From Bacteroidota bacterium (lineage in GTDB: Bacteria; Bacteroidota; Rhodothermia; Balneolales; Balneolaceae), in contig JAAAOB010000129.1 in the NCBI GenBank assembly GCA_009909035.1, positions 1-64,000 of the forward strand: a stretch of DNA of 64,000 nucleotides. Direction: 5' to 3'. Below, piece by piece: positions 9,882-17,633 of the stretch (the first letter of the stretch is position 1; every line of letters begins with the position of its first letter). Both the position numbers and the translations under genes were made by a program. The notes below the pieces were generated by a model, which made no database searches, was not told the origin of the DNA, and saw nothing but the letters and a program-made list of their open reading frames with translations.

Positions 9882-12800
9882 TTAGAAGACAGCACTAACT
9901 ACCAAACGTAATGTCTGAATTATTTGATTTTCTGTTGTTGTACGGCCGTTGTACTGCAGGGAGAGCCGGAGAAGGGATGTGGCACGATAGTCACTATTTA
10001 CTCCCCATAATACATTGGTTCCTTCTCCAACTCCATCCGTCAGCTCAAATTCGGCTTGCCCGGATGCCGGACCATCAATCGTATTTCGGGCTATCCGAAG
10101 CCGAAACCGATTCTGGATACGATCAAAAAGAAAAAGTTGTGTCCTGCTCTCAATAGAGTAGCTCCGTGCCGATGTCTCTTGGCCACCGTCTCTATTTTTT
10201 TTTACCCCAATTCTTGAGTGCAGTTCAGTCTGTGCTGACCGATTGAAAAAGAGACTGACGCCGGGTTCAATTTCATACCCTGAGATATCATAATTCCTTG
10301 AAGAGAAGCGGCTGTTTCTATTTTCGGAGCGAATAGTCCTGAAAGCTGAGAGCAGGCGAACCGGAGCAGATACCTGGAGTTCCCCTTCAAAAGAGACGTT
10401 TTGACTCAGACGCCTTTGCAGGCCGGCCGCCCGCTGAGTCAGGCTTCGGCTCTGATTTACGACTACTGCTGCTTCAGCCGTTCGAGATTCATTTCGCCAG
10501 CTGAGCCGTTGGCGTACAATTTGTTGCCCGCTGATCGAGCGTTCACTATCCCTGAGCACCGACGGGTTCAGGAAATAGACTTTACTGAGATTCTCTTCCG
10601 TGCTGGTTTCCCGGATTTCAAAAAGGGAATTCAGCACCAGGTGCTCCAGCCTCCCTTTATCGCCGGAGCGTAGGTTTGCCACTAATTTCCCCAGCTTCAA
10701 TTCATTCCGGCTTCTCAGGGATACATCGATAACAGGCAGCAGGTCATCTGCCGGCACAAACTGGCGGATAAAAATCCCTTCATTTGGCGTTATTTCAGGA
10801 AAAAATTCGTCCACCTGCTGTACGCCGTCCCCGTTTTGATCGATCCATTCAAACTGTCCAAGTTCCGGACCCGCTTCGATATAGGTCTCCTGCAGGAGTG
10901 CGCGCCGCTCCGTATTTGCTTCATAGAGCAGTTCACCATCCAGCAAGTCATTTGTCAGCGAATAATTCGTAGCCGATCGTACAAGAACGCTCCTGTTTCG
11001 GGGTGTCGTCGTTTCGCCGATAAACCGCTCGTTCGTATCTTTCTGCCTGAACTGTACACTGTTGGTCGTGCTGATACGACCCGATGGCCGGTAGCTAAGC
11101 CGGAACCGCTGAGACCGGCTTACCGATTCTTCCCGGAGGCTATTCTGAAATGGCTGTTGATTGACTCGCAGTCCAAGGCCTCCTTCTATGGAGAAATCTG
11201 AAATACGGATCCTGAGGCCGGGATTCACATCATAAAACTGAAGAGATTCCGGGAGAAGACTGTCAGCTGCCGATCGCTGATTCCGCCGTTCGGTCTCCCA
11301 TCGCAGAAATGGCGTCATGTTTACAGATCGCAGGCGAAATTCGTTTTCAACTCGGCCACGATTTTTAAACCAGTCGCCGGAGCGGTTGAGAAGATTATCA
11401 CTGCTTTCAACATAATTGGTGATCGTGTAAATATCCGGCCATCCCGTCTCTGAAAGTTGAAATTCCACTTCTCCCCTTCTGCCGTCGAACTGGTTCCGGT
11501 TCAGAAATCCGCCATTTATGCTCATAAATGAGCCTGCACTGCTTACCAACTCGGCATAAGCTGTTGTTTTACGTTCTTGCTCGTTATCTGTTGACCGCTC
11601 GATATTCCAGCGCCGGTCAAATTCAACGACTCTTGGCCGGTCAAAAAATTCAAATCGTTTCCCAATAACATTCTGTTCTGCTCCCGCCTTTAAGCTGCCA
11701 AACGGCGTGTCGATATCTGAGAGTTCAATCTGGCCGTTCACCGCATGATCCAGGTTATCATCGTCATCAATAGAGGAAAACCTGTTTTGATCAAACTCGC
11801 TCACCGCCCACTCCCCTTTGATGCTCAGGCTGCGGGATATCTCCAAATCTGACTGCAGTGAGAGCATCTGATGGCTCTGCGGCGCCTCCAGCCTGACCAC
11901 CGGCTCGTATCGCCCTTCACCGGGGCCGACCCACTCATAGAGAATACCGTTTACCGCTCCGCCTATCCTGCGGTATGAACCATCGCCTTCACCGATATTC
12001 GTGAACCTGACGCGAAACACGTTCGATGGATCCCCCGGTAGATTTTTAAATATCTCAAATTCCTCTCCATTCAAAACGGTATCCACTTTGGCATACCGCA
12101 CAAAATTTGCGTCTTCCTGGAACCCCACGGAATCGGCCCCGCTCACAAATAAATCATCCCGGGCATCCCCAATGCCCTGAAGCCGGTCTATATCTTCGTC
12201 AGACAGATTGAGCTGTGTTGCGGGATTTTTGCTGTCAGCTTCCCGGATATAGGTTGCCCCGACACTCAGTCGGCCACCCAGCAATTCATCCTCCCGGCCT
12301 TCCGCTGTAAAAAGCGTTCGTGTGAAATCCTGTGTGATATATTGAAATTCCACGTCGATCCGGGTTTCATCTGTCACAACAAGGTTGTTTGTGAAATGAA
12401 TTTCCCCGAGTCCATAGTCGATGATATACTCATTTTCGGCCCCTCTGTTCACCTCCACGCCATCAATATAGACCGTTTCTGACCCTGCAATTACGATTAT
12501 AAACGCCTCGTTCTCATCACCTGTAAGCCTGTACGGTCCCTGAACTCCTTCAGTCCCATCGAAACTCTGCGTTCTGAATCGGCCACGGGTTACGGAAGCC
12601 CCGCCGCCAAATTCTCCCACAGGTGTGCGTCCGGTACCAACAGCACCCTGCACTCTGCGGGTGATTTTTGCAAATCTGCTCCGGTCATATACAAGATCCA
12701 CGTCGCCCAGCTCCAGCTCTCCAACGGGTGACTGGAGCTGAATGAACACCCTGTCGAACTCGCGTATATTTTGAGTGGTGCCGTCCGGCTGGATGGGTGT

Positions 12801-13385
12801 GGATCGGTCTGTCAGCGATGCAAGAATGGAGATATCATCCGTAATATTGCCATCTAAATCGAGCCGGAGCCCGCTGTCGAGTGCCAAATCCTGCCGGTTT
12901 CCTACCGTAAAGCCCCGGGTTAGGCTGCCGCTCTGCGAAATGTCGGCCTCTCCAAAAAGGTCGTCACTGCCCCGAATCTCCCGCCGGATTGTCGTCGTTT
13001 CATCAGAGAGGGTGTCCGATGGTTGGGTATATTCCTCAAATTCCCTCCGCTGGATCTGCCGTTTGATGGCAAATGGAGCCGGTTCATAAAATACATTGAG
13101 CTTATTGAAATCATGGAGTCTACGCGGGGGAATTGCAATCGTCAACCGGCCCGTTTCTGACGCAAAACTCCACCAATCGCGATCTATTGCCACATCATCA
13201 CGTTTCACCTCAACCGATTCGGGCTGTATCAAAAACCCGAGGAAGAGTGTGGTATCCGCCGTTGAAAGTTCAATGTTAATGCGGTTCGGGTCATCCGTCT
13301 GTGAATATGCGGGTACGGTAGCCAGCATCGTGAGTGCAGCCATCCAAACTACCGGCTTTATGTGACGTGTTCTTGTAATAAACAA
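9882..13385 (-). CDS. Large outer-membrane beta-barrel-like protein, function unknown
   Basis: A 1167-residue predicted outer-membrane protein. The N-terminus has a signal peptide ending near AYSQ (about residue 29). The first 150 residues look like a periplasmic beta domain. A conserved block around residues 155-215 (SLTRGFTVGNRQDLALDSGL and SLTDRSTPIQPDGT) resembles a large outer-membrane family seen across Bacteroidota, Chlorobi and Rhodothermota that has no assigned function. The remaining 900 residues are rich in alternating polar/hydrophobic strands with many Arg, Asn and Ser, as in barrels, and the last residues are LRLVVSAVF, a usual barrel end. The start is TTG; no better ATG gives a full signal peptide, so the start is uncertain. 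Confidence 0.75.
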   Translation of the reverse strand: MFITRTRHIKPVVWMAALTMLATVPAYSQTDDPNRINIELSTADTTLFLGFLIQPESVEVKRDDVAIDRDWWSFASETGRLTIAIPPRRLHDFNKLNVFYEPAPFAIKRQIQRREFEEYTQPSDTLSDETTTIRREIRGSDDLFGEADISQSGSLTRGFTVGNRQDLALDSGLRLDLDGNITDDISILASLTDRSTPIQPDGTTQNIREFDRVFIQLQSPVGELELGDVDLVYDRSRFAKITRRVQGAVGTGRTPVGEFGGGASVTRGRFRTQSFDGTEGVQGPYRLTGDENEAFIIVIAGSETVYIDGVEVNRGAENEYIIDYGLGEIHFTNNLVVTDETRIDVEFQYITQDFTRTLFTAEGREDELLGGRLSVGATYIREADSKNPATQLNLSDEDIDRLQGIGDARDDLFVSGADSVGFQEDANFVRYAKVDTVLNGEEFEIFKNLPGDPSNVFRVRFTNIGEGDGSYRRIGGAVNGILYEWVGPGEGRYEPVVRLEAPQSHQMLSLQSDLEISRSLSIKGEWAVSEFDQNRFSSIDDDDNLDHAVNGQIELSDIDTPFGSLKAGAEQNVIGKRFEFFDRPRVVEFDRRWNIERSTDNEQERKTTAYAELVSSAGSFMSINGGFLNRNQFDGRRGEVEFQLSETGWPDIYTITNYVESSDNLLNRSGDWFKNRGRVENEFRLRSVNMTPFLRWETERRNQRSAADSLLPESLQFYDVNPGLRIRISDFSIEGGLGLRVNQQPFQNSLREESVSRSQRFRLSYRPSGRISTTNSVQFRQKDTNERFIGETTTPRNRSVLVRSATNYSLTNDLLDGELLYEANTERRALLQETYIEAGPELGQFEWIDQNGDGVQQVDEFFPEITPNEGIFIRQFVPADDLLPVIDVSLRSRNELKLGKLVANLRSGDKGRLEHLVLNSLFEIRETSTEENLSKVYFLNPSVLRDSERSISGQQIVRQRLSWRNESRTAEAAVVVNQSRSLTQRAAGLQRRLSQNVSFEGELQVSAPVRLLSAFRTIRSENRNSRFSSRNYDISGYEIEPGVSLFFNRSAQTELHSRIGVKKNRDGGQETSARSYSIESRTQLFLFDRIQNRFRLRIARNTIDGPASGQAEFELTDGVGEGTNVLWGVNSDYRATSLLRLSLQYNGRTTTENQIIQTLRLVVSAVF

Positions 13386-13556
13386 TCCTATTTGGCGGAT
13401 GAAAGAAGAGCCACAATGTAAGGATTAGGCAGGATTATAAACATATTATCCGCCCCGATGTTACAAATGCACCAGTAGATCGTTAGTCTTGAAAAGGGAG
13501 GCTGCCAGATTTCAAAGCAAGATTCCTTTTTTCTGCTTTACAACTCAACATAAACC

Positions 13557-13581
13557 CTCCAAGGGTTTGGAACCCTTGGAG
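13557..13581. repeat. REP-like perfect inverted repeat
   Basis: CTCCAAGGGTT (13557-13567) is the exact reverse complement of AACCCTTGGAG (13571-13581), around a 3-base loop. It lies between the rplI terminator and the outer-membrane protein gene. It has no T-run, so it is more like a dispersed extragenic palindrome than a terminator. The style matches palindromes common in Bacteroidota intergenic DNA. Confidence 0.6.
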
Positions 13582-13606
13582 AGTTTAGTACTATTTGGCC
13601 CACAAC

Positions 13607-13637
13607 AAAAAAAGGCAGCCATTCAGCCACCTTTTTT
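13607..13637 (-). terminator. Probable terminator of the rpsF-rpsR-rplI operon
   Basis: An A-run plus GG (13607-13615) pairs with CC plus a T-run (13630-13637), with an imperfect inner stem. On minus the hairpin ends in a long T-run. It lies about 26 bases past the rplI stop. Confidence 0.6.
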
Positions 13638-13662
13638 AAGAATTCAAATTTGCAAAACGTGC

Positions 13663-14121
13663 TTACGATTCGCTTTCTTCGGCTTTAACGACCCAAATTT
13701 TTATCTGGGGATTTAAGTCGCCAAGCAAGTCGATAGTAGCGGTATATTCACCAAGGGCATTGATATCCTGATCGATAGAAATTTTACGTCTGTCAATAAG
13801 AATATCTCTCTCCTCAAGCGCTTTGGCTACGTCAATATTGGTCACTGTTCCGTGAATTTTATCATCTTCGCCAACGGAGGCCGGAATGGTGACAGATGTG
13901 GTTTCCAGTTTTTGAGCAAGCTCTTTGGCTTTTTCAACCGTTAATTCTGCACGCAGTTCAGCTTCACGCTGAAGCGCTTCGTACTCTTTTATGGCTCCCG
14001 GTGTGGCCATGACGGCTTTGGCCTGGGGAATGAGGTAATTACGGCCGTAGCCAGGCTTCACGTCCACAAGATCGCCTGTGGAGCCAAGTTTCTCTACATC
14101 TTCTTTTAAAATCAGTTTCAT
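13663..14121 (-). CDS. rplI: 50S ribosomal protein bL9
   Basis: A 152-residue ribosomal protein of normal length. The N-domain begins MKLILKEDVEKLGSTGDLVDV and carries the L9 signature around GYGRNYLIPQAKAVMAT (about 24-41). A long connecting helix rich in Glu, Ala and Lys (about 45-75) and the C-domain (from about 78, TSVTIPASVGEDDKIHGTVT) follow. bL9 binds 23S rRNA at the L1 stalk base. It is the last gene of the rpsF-rpsR-rplI operon, 14 bases after rpsR. Confidence 0.97.
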   Translation of the reverse strand: MKLILKEDVEKLGSTGDLVDVKPGYGRNYLIPQAKAVMATPGAIKEYEALQREAELRAELTVEKAKELAQKLETTSVTIPASVGEDDKIHGTVTNIDVAKALEERDILIDRRKISIDQDINALGEYTATIDLLGDLNPQIKIWVVKAEESES

Positions 14122-14135
14122 GCGGTTGCTCCGGT

Positions 14136-14387
14136 TTATCTTAGATTTTCAGTTACATAAGGAATCAGCGCCATAAATCGGGCTCGTTTCACAGCCGTGG
14201 AGAGCTGCCGCTGGTGCCCGGCACTATTACCTGTTACACGTCGGGGCAAAATTTTTCCCTGATCGTTGATAAATCGAAGCAGGGTGTCGGTATCCTTGTA
14301 GTCGATATACTCAATACCCGCTTTCGTGAACTTGCAATCTTTGGTTTTTAAATGTCCTTTTTTCGGATGTGATGGATTGTTAATCAT
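14136..14387 (-). CDS. rpsR: 30S ribosomal protein bS18
   Basis: An 83-residue ribosomal protein. The family core is clear: [20 protein letters not shown] followed by [30 protein letters not shown]. It pairs with bS6 on the platform of the small subunit, next to 16S rRNA. It sits between rpsF (14 bases upstream) and rplI (14 bases downstream) on the same strand, the usual bacterial order. No ssb gene is inserted between rpsF and rpsR here, unlike in many other bacteria. Confidence 0.97.
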   Translation of the reverse strand: MINNPSHPKKGHLKTKDCKFTKAGIEYIDYKDTDTLLRFINDQGKILPRRVTGNSAGHQRQLSTAVKRARFMALIPYVTENLR

Positions 14388-14401
14388 GACAGTGGGATTT
14401 A

Positions 14402-14785
14402 TTAATTATCGTCTTCAGTGTTTTCTTCTTCCAGATCTTCAAAAAGGACCGGCAGATCTCCTTTTTTCTTGAGTTCATAATGGCGCTTCATTTTCGCATC
14501 GTACTTCAGCGTTAAATAGCGCATAATGTCGTCATTAATTCTCATATTTCGTTCAACCGGTTCGATAGCTGCGTTCGGTGCTTCGAAATGGATATTTACG
14601 TAATAACCGGAATTTTTCTTTTCAATAGGATAGGCAAGCGGCCTGGATCCCCACACGTCGGTGTCAACCAGATGGCCGCCGTTATCTTCGATCTGCTTTT
14701 GAACGAAGGCCACAAGCTCGTCAAACCGTTCATCATCCAGAACCGGGTTCAGGATGTAGGTCATTTCATAGAATTCTTTCTTCAT
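14402..14785 (-). CDS. rpsF: 30S ribosomal protein bS6
   Basis: A 127-residue ribosomal protein. It starts [14 protein letters not shown], contains [21 protein letters not shown] (positions about 43-63) and ends in an acidic tail, as is usual for bS6. It binds bS18 and helps assemble the small-subunit platform. It is the first gene of the rpsF-rpsR-rplI operon. The promoter should lie in 14786-15033, immediately next to the G+C-richer accessory island on the other side. Confidence 0.97.
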   Translation of the reverse strand: MKKEFYEMTYILNPVLDDERFDELVAFVQKQIEDNGGHLVDTDVWGSRPLAYPIEKKNSGYYVNIHFEAPNAAIEPVERNMRINDDIMRYLTLKYDAKMKRHYELKKKGDLPVLFEDLEEENTEDDN

Positions 14786-15033
14786 GTATTTATTTTTCTT
14801 TGGTTGTATTCCATTATTGGAAACAGTCGCTGGTCAATCGCCGGCAACAGAGCCACAAAAGATAAGAAAAGAGCACGTCTGTTACAATGATTTGTCGCAA
14901 TAGACTATCAATGCCTGAAACAGGTATTTGGTTTCCGCTTTTGATTAAAATTATACATTTTATGATTGAGTTCGATGTAAATGGCTTGGGCAATCAGGAT
15001 ATCAACTTCAACAAAGCGGACAGGGATAGCAAA

Positions 15034-16668
15034 ATGAGTATAGCAAATAGATCTTCACTGATATGGCTTGTAACTCTTCTGGCACTGTTCTACATCACCA
15101 GCTGTGACACAACGGAGCCGGATCCGGGAAATGAAACAGAAATGATAACGATAGCACTCCTTGCCCAGAGCGAGGACGAAGGTACCCTACCAAGCGCTAC
15201 GTTTTATGATGATGACAGTGACGAGCGGCTGGAGAACCCGGTCGAGCGAAAGAAGGGCACCAACCTTGATATCCGCGCCGAGGCGGATGGTTACCAGCCG
15301 GTGGTGCAGACGGTACCGTTTACTACCGATGGTGAGGAGACCTTTATCCTGACGGATGAGGTTACGATCGACTACACGATAGTCGACCAGGCCAATGAGC
15401 TAATTGCCGGAGCCGATCTCTACATTGCCGACTCGCTGGCCAGCGAGGGTCCGGAGGGATCGGTGACTGTGCCCTACAGCAACCAGACGATGGTGCTGTG
15501 CGGCCGGGCCGAGTGGTTCAAGCATGGCTGTGAAGGAGTTGGCCTGGACAGCGGTGGGCCGGTCGAGATTCGGCTGGAGCCGGAGACCGTATCGATCAGT
15601 ATTACGCCGGAGATTGTGGAATATACTGATCAGCTGATTGACAAGGAAGTCAGATCAATGACCGCCATCAAGAACACCGAGTACCGGCTCATAATTGGTG
15701 ACAATACCTGGGTGGATAACCTGGAGAGCCGTGACGGTGATTTTGGTGATTTCGAGCTAAATCCGTACATCCGTGAAGGAACCACGACCACTGTCGAGTA
15801 CCCGGCAGGCCCTGAGCCAGTCGAGGTAGCGATTCGTGCCGTGTACGTCCCGAAGGAGGGTCACCCGTACAGCGACGAGCACTACCTGAATGTGGCCGAG
15901 GGGTCGATGAAGCTGGCAGTTGACAGCGACAGTGAGATCGAGCTAACCCTTGCGCATGTTCCAGCCTGCCGTGACGGCGTTGATAACGATTTCGACGGCG
16001 TTGCCGATGCAGATGAGGAGCTAGCCTGTAGCAACTACAAGACCGGAGAGTATGATCCGGAGGATGATGCTGAGGTTATGTTCGGCCTGAGCCAAACATT
16101 GGGTGCTAACTCAAATAATAAGACTAGGCTTATCTCAGGTGCAGAAGACGAACGTAAGTACCTTCTGATACAACCGCACGTTCCTCCTGTAAGAGCATCA
16201 CTGCAGGTGGCCATGGATGTGGCGGTAGCTGTTGAGGTCAAGCAGCCGGATAAGGCAGCTGGCTTTGCGCTTGAATACGCAACCGGCCCAGACCGTGATA
16301 ACCTCAACCACATCAACCAGACGGAGATAGTGACCATCAGCAATCTGGATGATTGGGGTTGGGCGGAGTTTGCCGAGATCGACCGCACCTTCTTCTCTGA
16401 AGGCAGGTACTGGCAGGTAACCGCTATACACGCTAAGGAGATTCGAGGAGAGCCAGCTTCTGACGGAAGCGATAAGCTTATTTTCCTGGAAGCAGGTGAC
16501 CCGACCACTCGCGGATACAATCAACGCTGGCTTTTTCAGCCGGAGGATGTTCCTCGTGGCAAGCTGTTAGCACTGCTTAAAGATTTCGATGATGTGGTAA
16601 TTATGGAAATTGAAGGTGCAGGAAGCGACTGGAGCGAACGAGAGTGGCAAGAGGTTGATCTGAAGTAA
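15034..16668 (+). CDS. Lipoprotein with MopE-type metal-binding motif
   Basis: A 544-residue lipoprotein. I chose the ATG at 15034 because it gives a compact signal peptide ending in lipobox ITSC (Cys at residue 24); an in-frame ATG at 14887 would add 49 residues ahead of it. Most of the protein consists of beta-rich repeats resembling PEGA or carboxypeptidase-regulatory domains. Near residue 310 is CRDGVDNDFDGVADADEELAC, shown here without its flanks: two Cys frame an Asp/Asn-rich loop as in MopE and calcium-binding surface proteins. The gene is much richer in G+C than the neighbouring ribosomal genes (39 of 60 bases at 15421-15480 against 26 of 60 at 14521-14580), which suggests transfer. 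A strong terminator follows. Function is not known. Confidence 0.8.
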   Translation: MSIANRSSLIWLVTLLALFYITSCDTTEPDPGNETEMITIALLAQSEDEGTLPSATFYDDDSDERLENPVERKKGTNLDIRAEADGYQPVVQTVPFTTDGEETFILTDEVTIDYTIVDQANELIAGADLYIADSLASEGPEGSVTVPYSNQTMVLCGRAEWFKHGCEGVGLDSGGPVEIRLEPETVSISITPEIVEYTDQLIDKEVRSMTAIKNTEYRLIIGDNTWVDNLESRDGDFGDFELNPYIREGTTTTVEYPAGPEPVEVAIRAVYVPKEGHPYSDEHYLNVAEGSMKLAVDSDSEIELTLAHVPACRDGVDNDFDGVADADEELACSNYKTGEYDPEDDAEVMFGLSQTLGANSNNKTRLISGAEDERKYLLIQPHVPPVRASLQVAMDVAVAVEVKQPDKAAGFALEYATGPDRDNLNHINQTEIVTISNLDDWGWAEFAEIDRTFFSEGRYWQVTAIHAKEIRGEPASDGSDKLIFLEAGDPTTRGYNQRWLFQPEDVPRGKLLALLKDFDDVVIMEIEGAGSDWSEREWQEVDLK

Positions 16669-16690
16669 ATAATAATCTTAATTCTAATTC

Positions 16691-16726
16691 AAAACCCCCT
16701 ACCGAGACATTCGGTACGGGGGTTTT
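16691..16726 (+). terminator. Terminator after the MopE-motif lipoprotein gene
   Basis: AAAACCCCC (16691-16699) pairs with GGGGGTTTT (16718-16726), with inner pairs ACCGA/TCGGT around a GACAT loop and one bulged C. It starts 23 bases after the stop codon and could work in both directions. Confidence 0.85.
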
Positions 16727-16765
16727 AATATACATATATAAATTGTCATTTTCTAGCCCCAGCAC

Positions 16766-16793
16766 CCCAGCACTTTCCGAGTAAAGTGCTGGG
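16766..16793. repeat. Left palindrome of the GIY-YIG unit
   Basis: CCCAGCACTTT (16766-16776) and AAAGTGCTGGG (16783-16793) form a perfect 11-pair stem with loop CCGAGT. The 25-base core (16769-16793) recurs identically at 17100-17124 on the other side of the GIY-YIG gene. Confidence 0.9.
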
Positions 16794-16798
16794 TAGAA

Positions 16799-17065
16799 TT
16801 ACACTTTATCTATGGAATGAGTAATTCTATCCTTGAGGTGGCCGCGAGTAGCGCCGTAATCTTTGAGACGTCGTTCGCGTTCGCTGGCATCCCGTTTTGA
16901 GAGGTAAGCCTCGTAATAAACAAGCTGCCAGTCGGCAGCTTGTTGTGTTGCAGTATTACGGCGCTTTTGGTTGTGCTCTTTTAGACGACGCTTTAGGTCT
17001 GTGGTTTTTCCGTAGTAAAATTCGTCCTGCTGATTGCTATATATAACGTACACGTAGTACATCAC
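16799..17065 (-). CDS. Single-domain GIY-YIG endonuclease
   Basis: An 88-residue single-domain GIY-YIG nuclease-fold protein. The catalytic signature is YYVYVIYSN (3-11) with YYGKTTDLKRRLKEH (about 17-31); Tyr, Arg and the later Glu in LVYYEAY complete the usual set. Single-domain proteins of this group (UPF0213/YhbQ-like) are abundant in Bacteroidota and their role is unsettled. Three things are odd. The gene is bracketed by two copies of the same palindrome, 5 bases after one and 35 bases before the other. The coding sequence also holds two perfect 11-base inverted repeats. Finally, the unit sits inside a G+C-rich accessory island. Together these suggest a small mobile or palindrome-spreading unit, which is inference. 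Confidence 0.85.
   Translation of the reverse strand: MMYYVYVIYSNQQDEFYYGKTTDLKRRLKEHNQKRRNTATQQAADWQLVYYEAYLSKRDASERERRLKDYGATRGHLKDRITHSIDKV
16850..16965. repeat. Nested inverted repeats inside the GIY-YIG gene
   Basis: Outer arms are AGCGCCGTAAT (16850-16860) and ATTACGGCGCT (16955-16965). Inner arms are AACAAGCTGCC (16919-16929) and GGCAGCTTGTT (16934-16944), with a 4-base loop. Both pairs are perfect, 11 bases each, and the inner hairpin lies within the outer one. Confidence 0.8.
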
Positions 17066-17099
17066 TTAGAGATTTGGAATTATTTAACCGGGTTAGCCA

Positions 17100-17124
17100 C
17101 AGCACTTTCCGAGTAAAGTGCTGG
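17100..17124. repeat. Right palindrome of the GIY-YIG unit
   Basis: A direct copy of the 25-base palindromic core at 16769-16793: CAGCACTTT, loop CCGAGT, AAAGTGCTG, then G. The flanking bases differ, so the repeat boundary is sharp. Confidence 0.9.
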
Positions 17125-17159
17125 ACTATAGAAGAATTCGACTAGAATTCTTCTATAGT
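17125..17159. repeat. Perfect 15-base palindrome at the end of the Ig-like fragment
   Basis: ACTATAGAAGAATTC (17125-17139) and GAATTCTTCTATAGT (17145-17159) are exact reverse complements around the loop GACTA. The right arm encodes the last residues (TIEEF) of the minus-strand fragment gene, and its TAG stop falls at the loop. It directly abuts the GIY-YIG unit's right palindrome. It may act as a terminator for the fragment gene, though there is no T-run. Confidence 0.85.
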
Positions 17160-17633
17160 TCTTGGAGAGAAGCCGTCGACCTCGATCTGGAAAGTGCGGG
17201 TTTTTTGGGCTTGGGTGGCGTTGCCACTTTCATCATTCATCTGTACGGAGGCGAAGTAGGTTTTATCTTCGCGGATTGGAAGCAGCGTCTGTAGCCCGAC
17301 GGTTACATCGGCGGAGCCATCCTCGGGAACCGAGACGGTCTGTGGATTAAGCGTGAAGTCGATCATATCGCCGTTGGCGGTGGAGAGGCGTGGGTCAATA
17401 TCGGTCATGGAGACGGATACATTACCACTGTAGCCGTCAACGGAGCTGATGCGCAAGGTCAGCTCGGCCGATGCACCCGGCTCTCCATCAAGTTCGACGG
17501 TATCGGATGGCTGGAAGCTGGACTCGTAATCCGGCTCCAGAAAGACCTCGACCTGCGCCTCATCAGTGGCGACAACCTGTCCTAAAGTCATACATCGATG
17601 GCTTAATGGAGGGCTGATGTTGCCGGTCATCAT
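17142..17633 (-). CDS. Ig-like domain fragment downstream of gspF
   Basis: An open frame of 163 codons with no signal peptide and no recognised family. From about residue 25 it reads as one or two extracellular beta-sandwich units, for example ELTLRISSVDGYSGNVSVS and TVSVPEDGSADVTVGLQTLL, as found inside much larger secreted proteins. The first 20 residues look unrelated to such a domain. Its ATG overlaps the gspF TGA (ATGATGA), which could couple translation, but a secreted-type domain without export signal suggests a remnant left by rearrangement. G+C is 33 of 60 at 17401-17460 against 28 of 60 in gspF at 18601-18660. It could be a pseudogene. Confidence 0.5.
   Translation of the reverse strand: MMTGNISPPLSHRCMTLGQVVATDEAQVEVFLEPDYESSFQPSDTVELDGEPGASAELTLRISSVDGYSGNVSVSMTDIDPRLSTANGDMIDFTLNPQTVSVPEDGSADVTVGLQTLLPIREDKTYFASVQMNDESGNATQAQKTRTFQIEVDGFSPRTIEEF

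Noticed and set aside
13489-13716. Open frame of 75 codons near the rplI terminator
   Set aside because: It crosses both the palindrome and the terminator and runs into rplI on the opposite strand.
14887-15033. Upstream extension of the MopE-motif lipoprotein
   Set aside because: It would put 49 polar residues before a clear lipoprotein signal peptide. The ATG at 15034 gives a normal lipobox distance.
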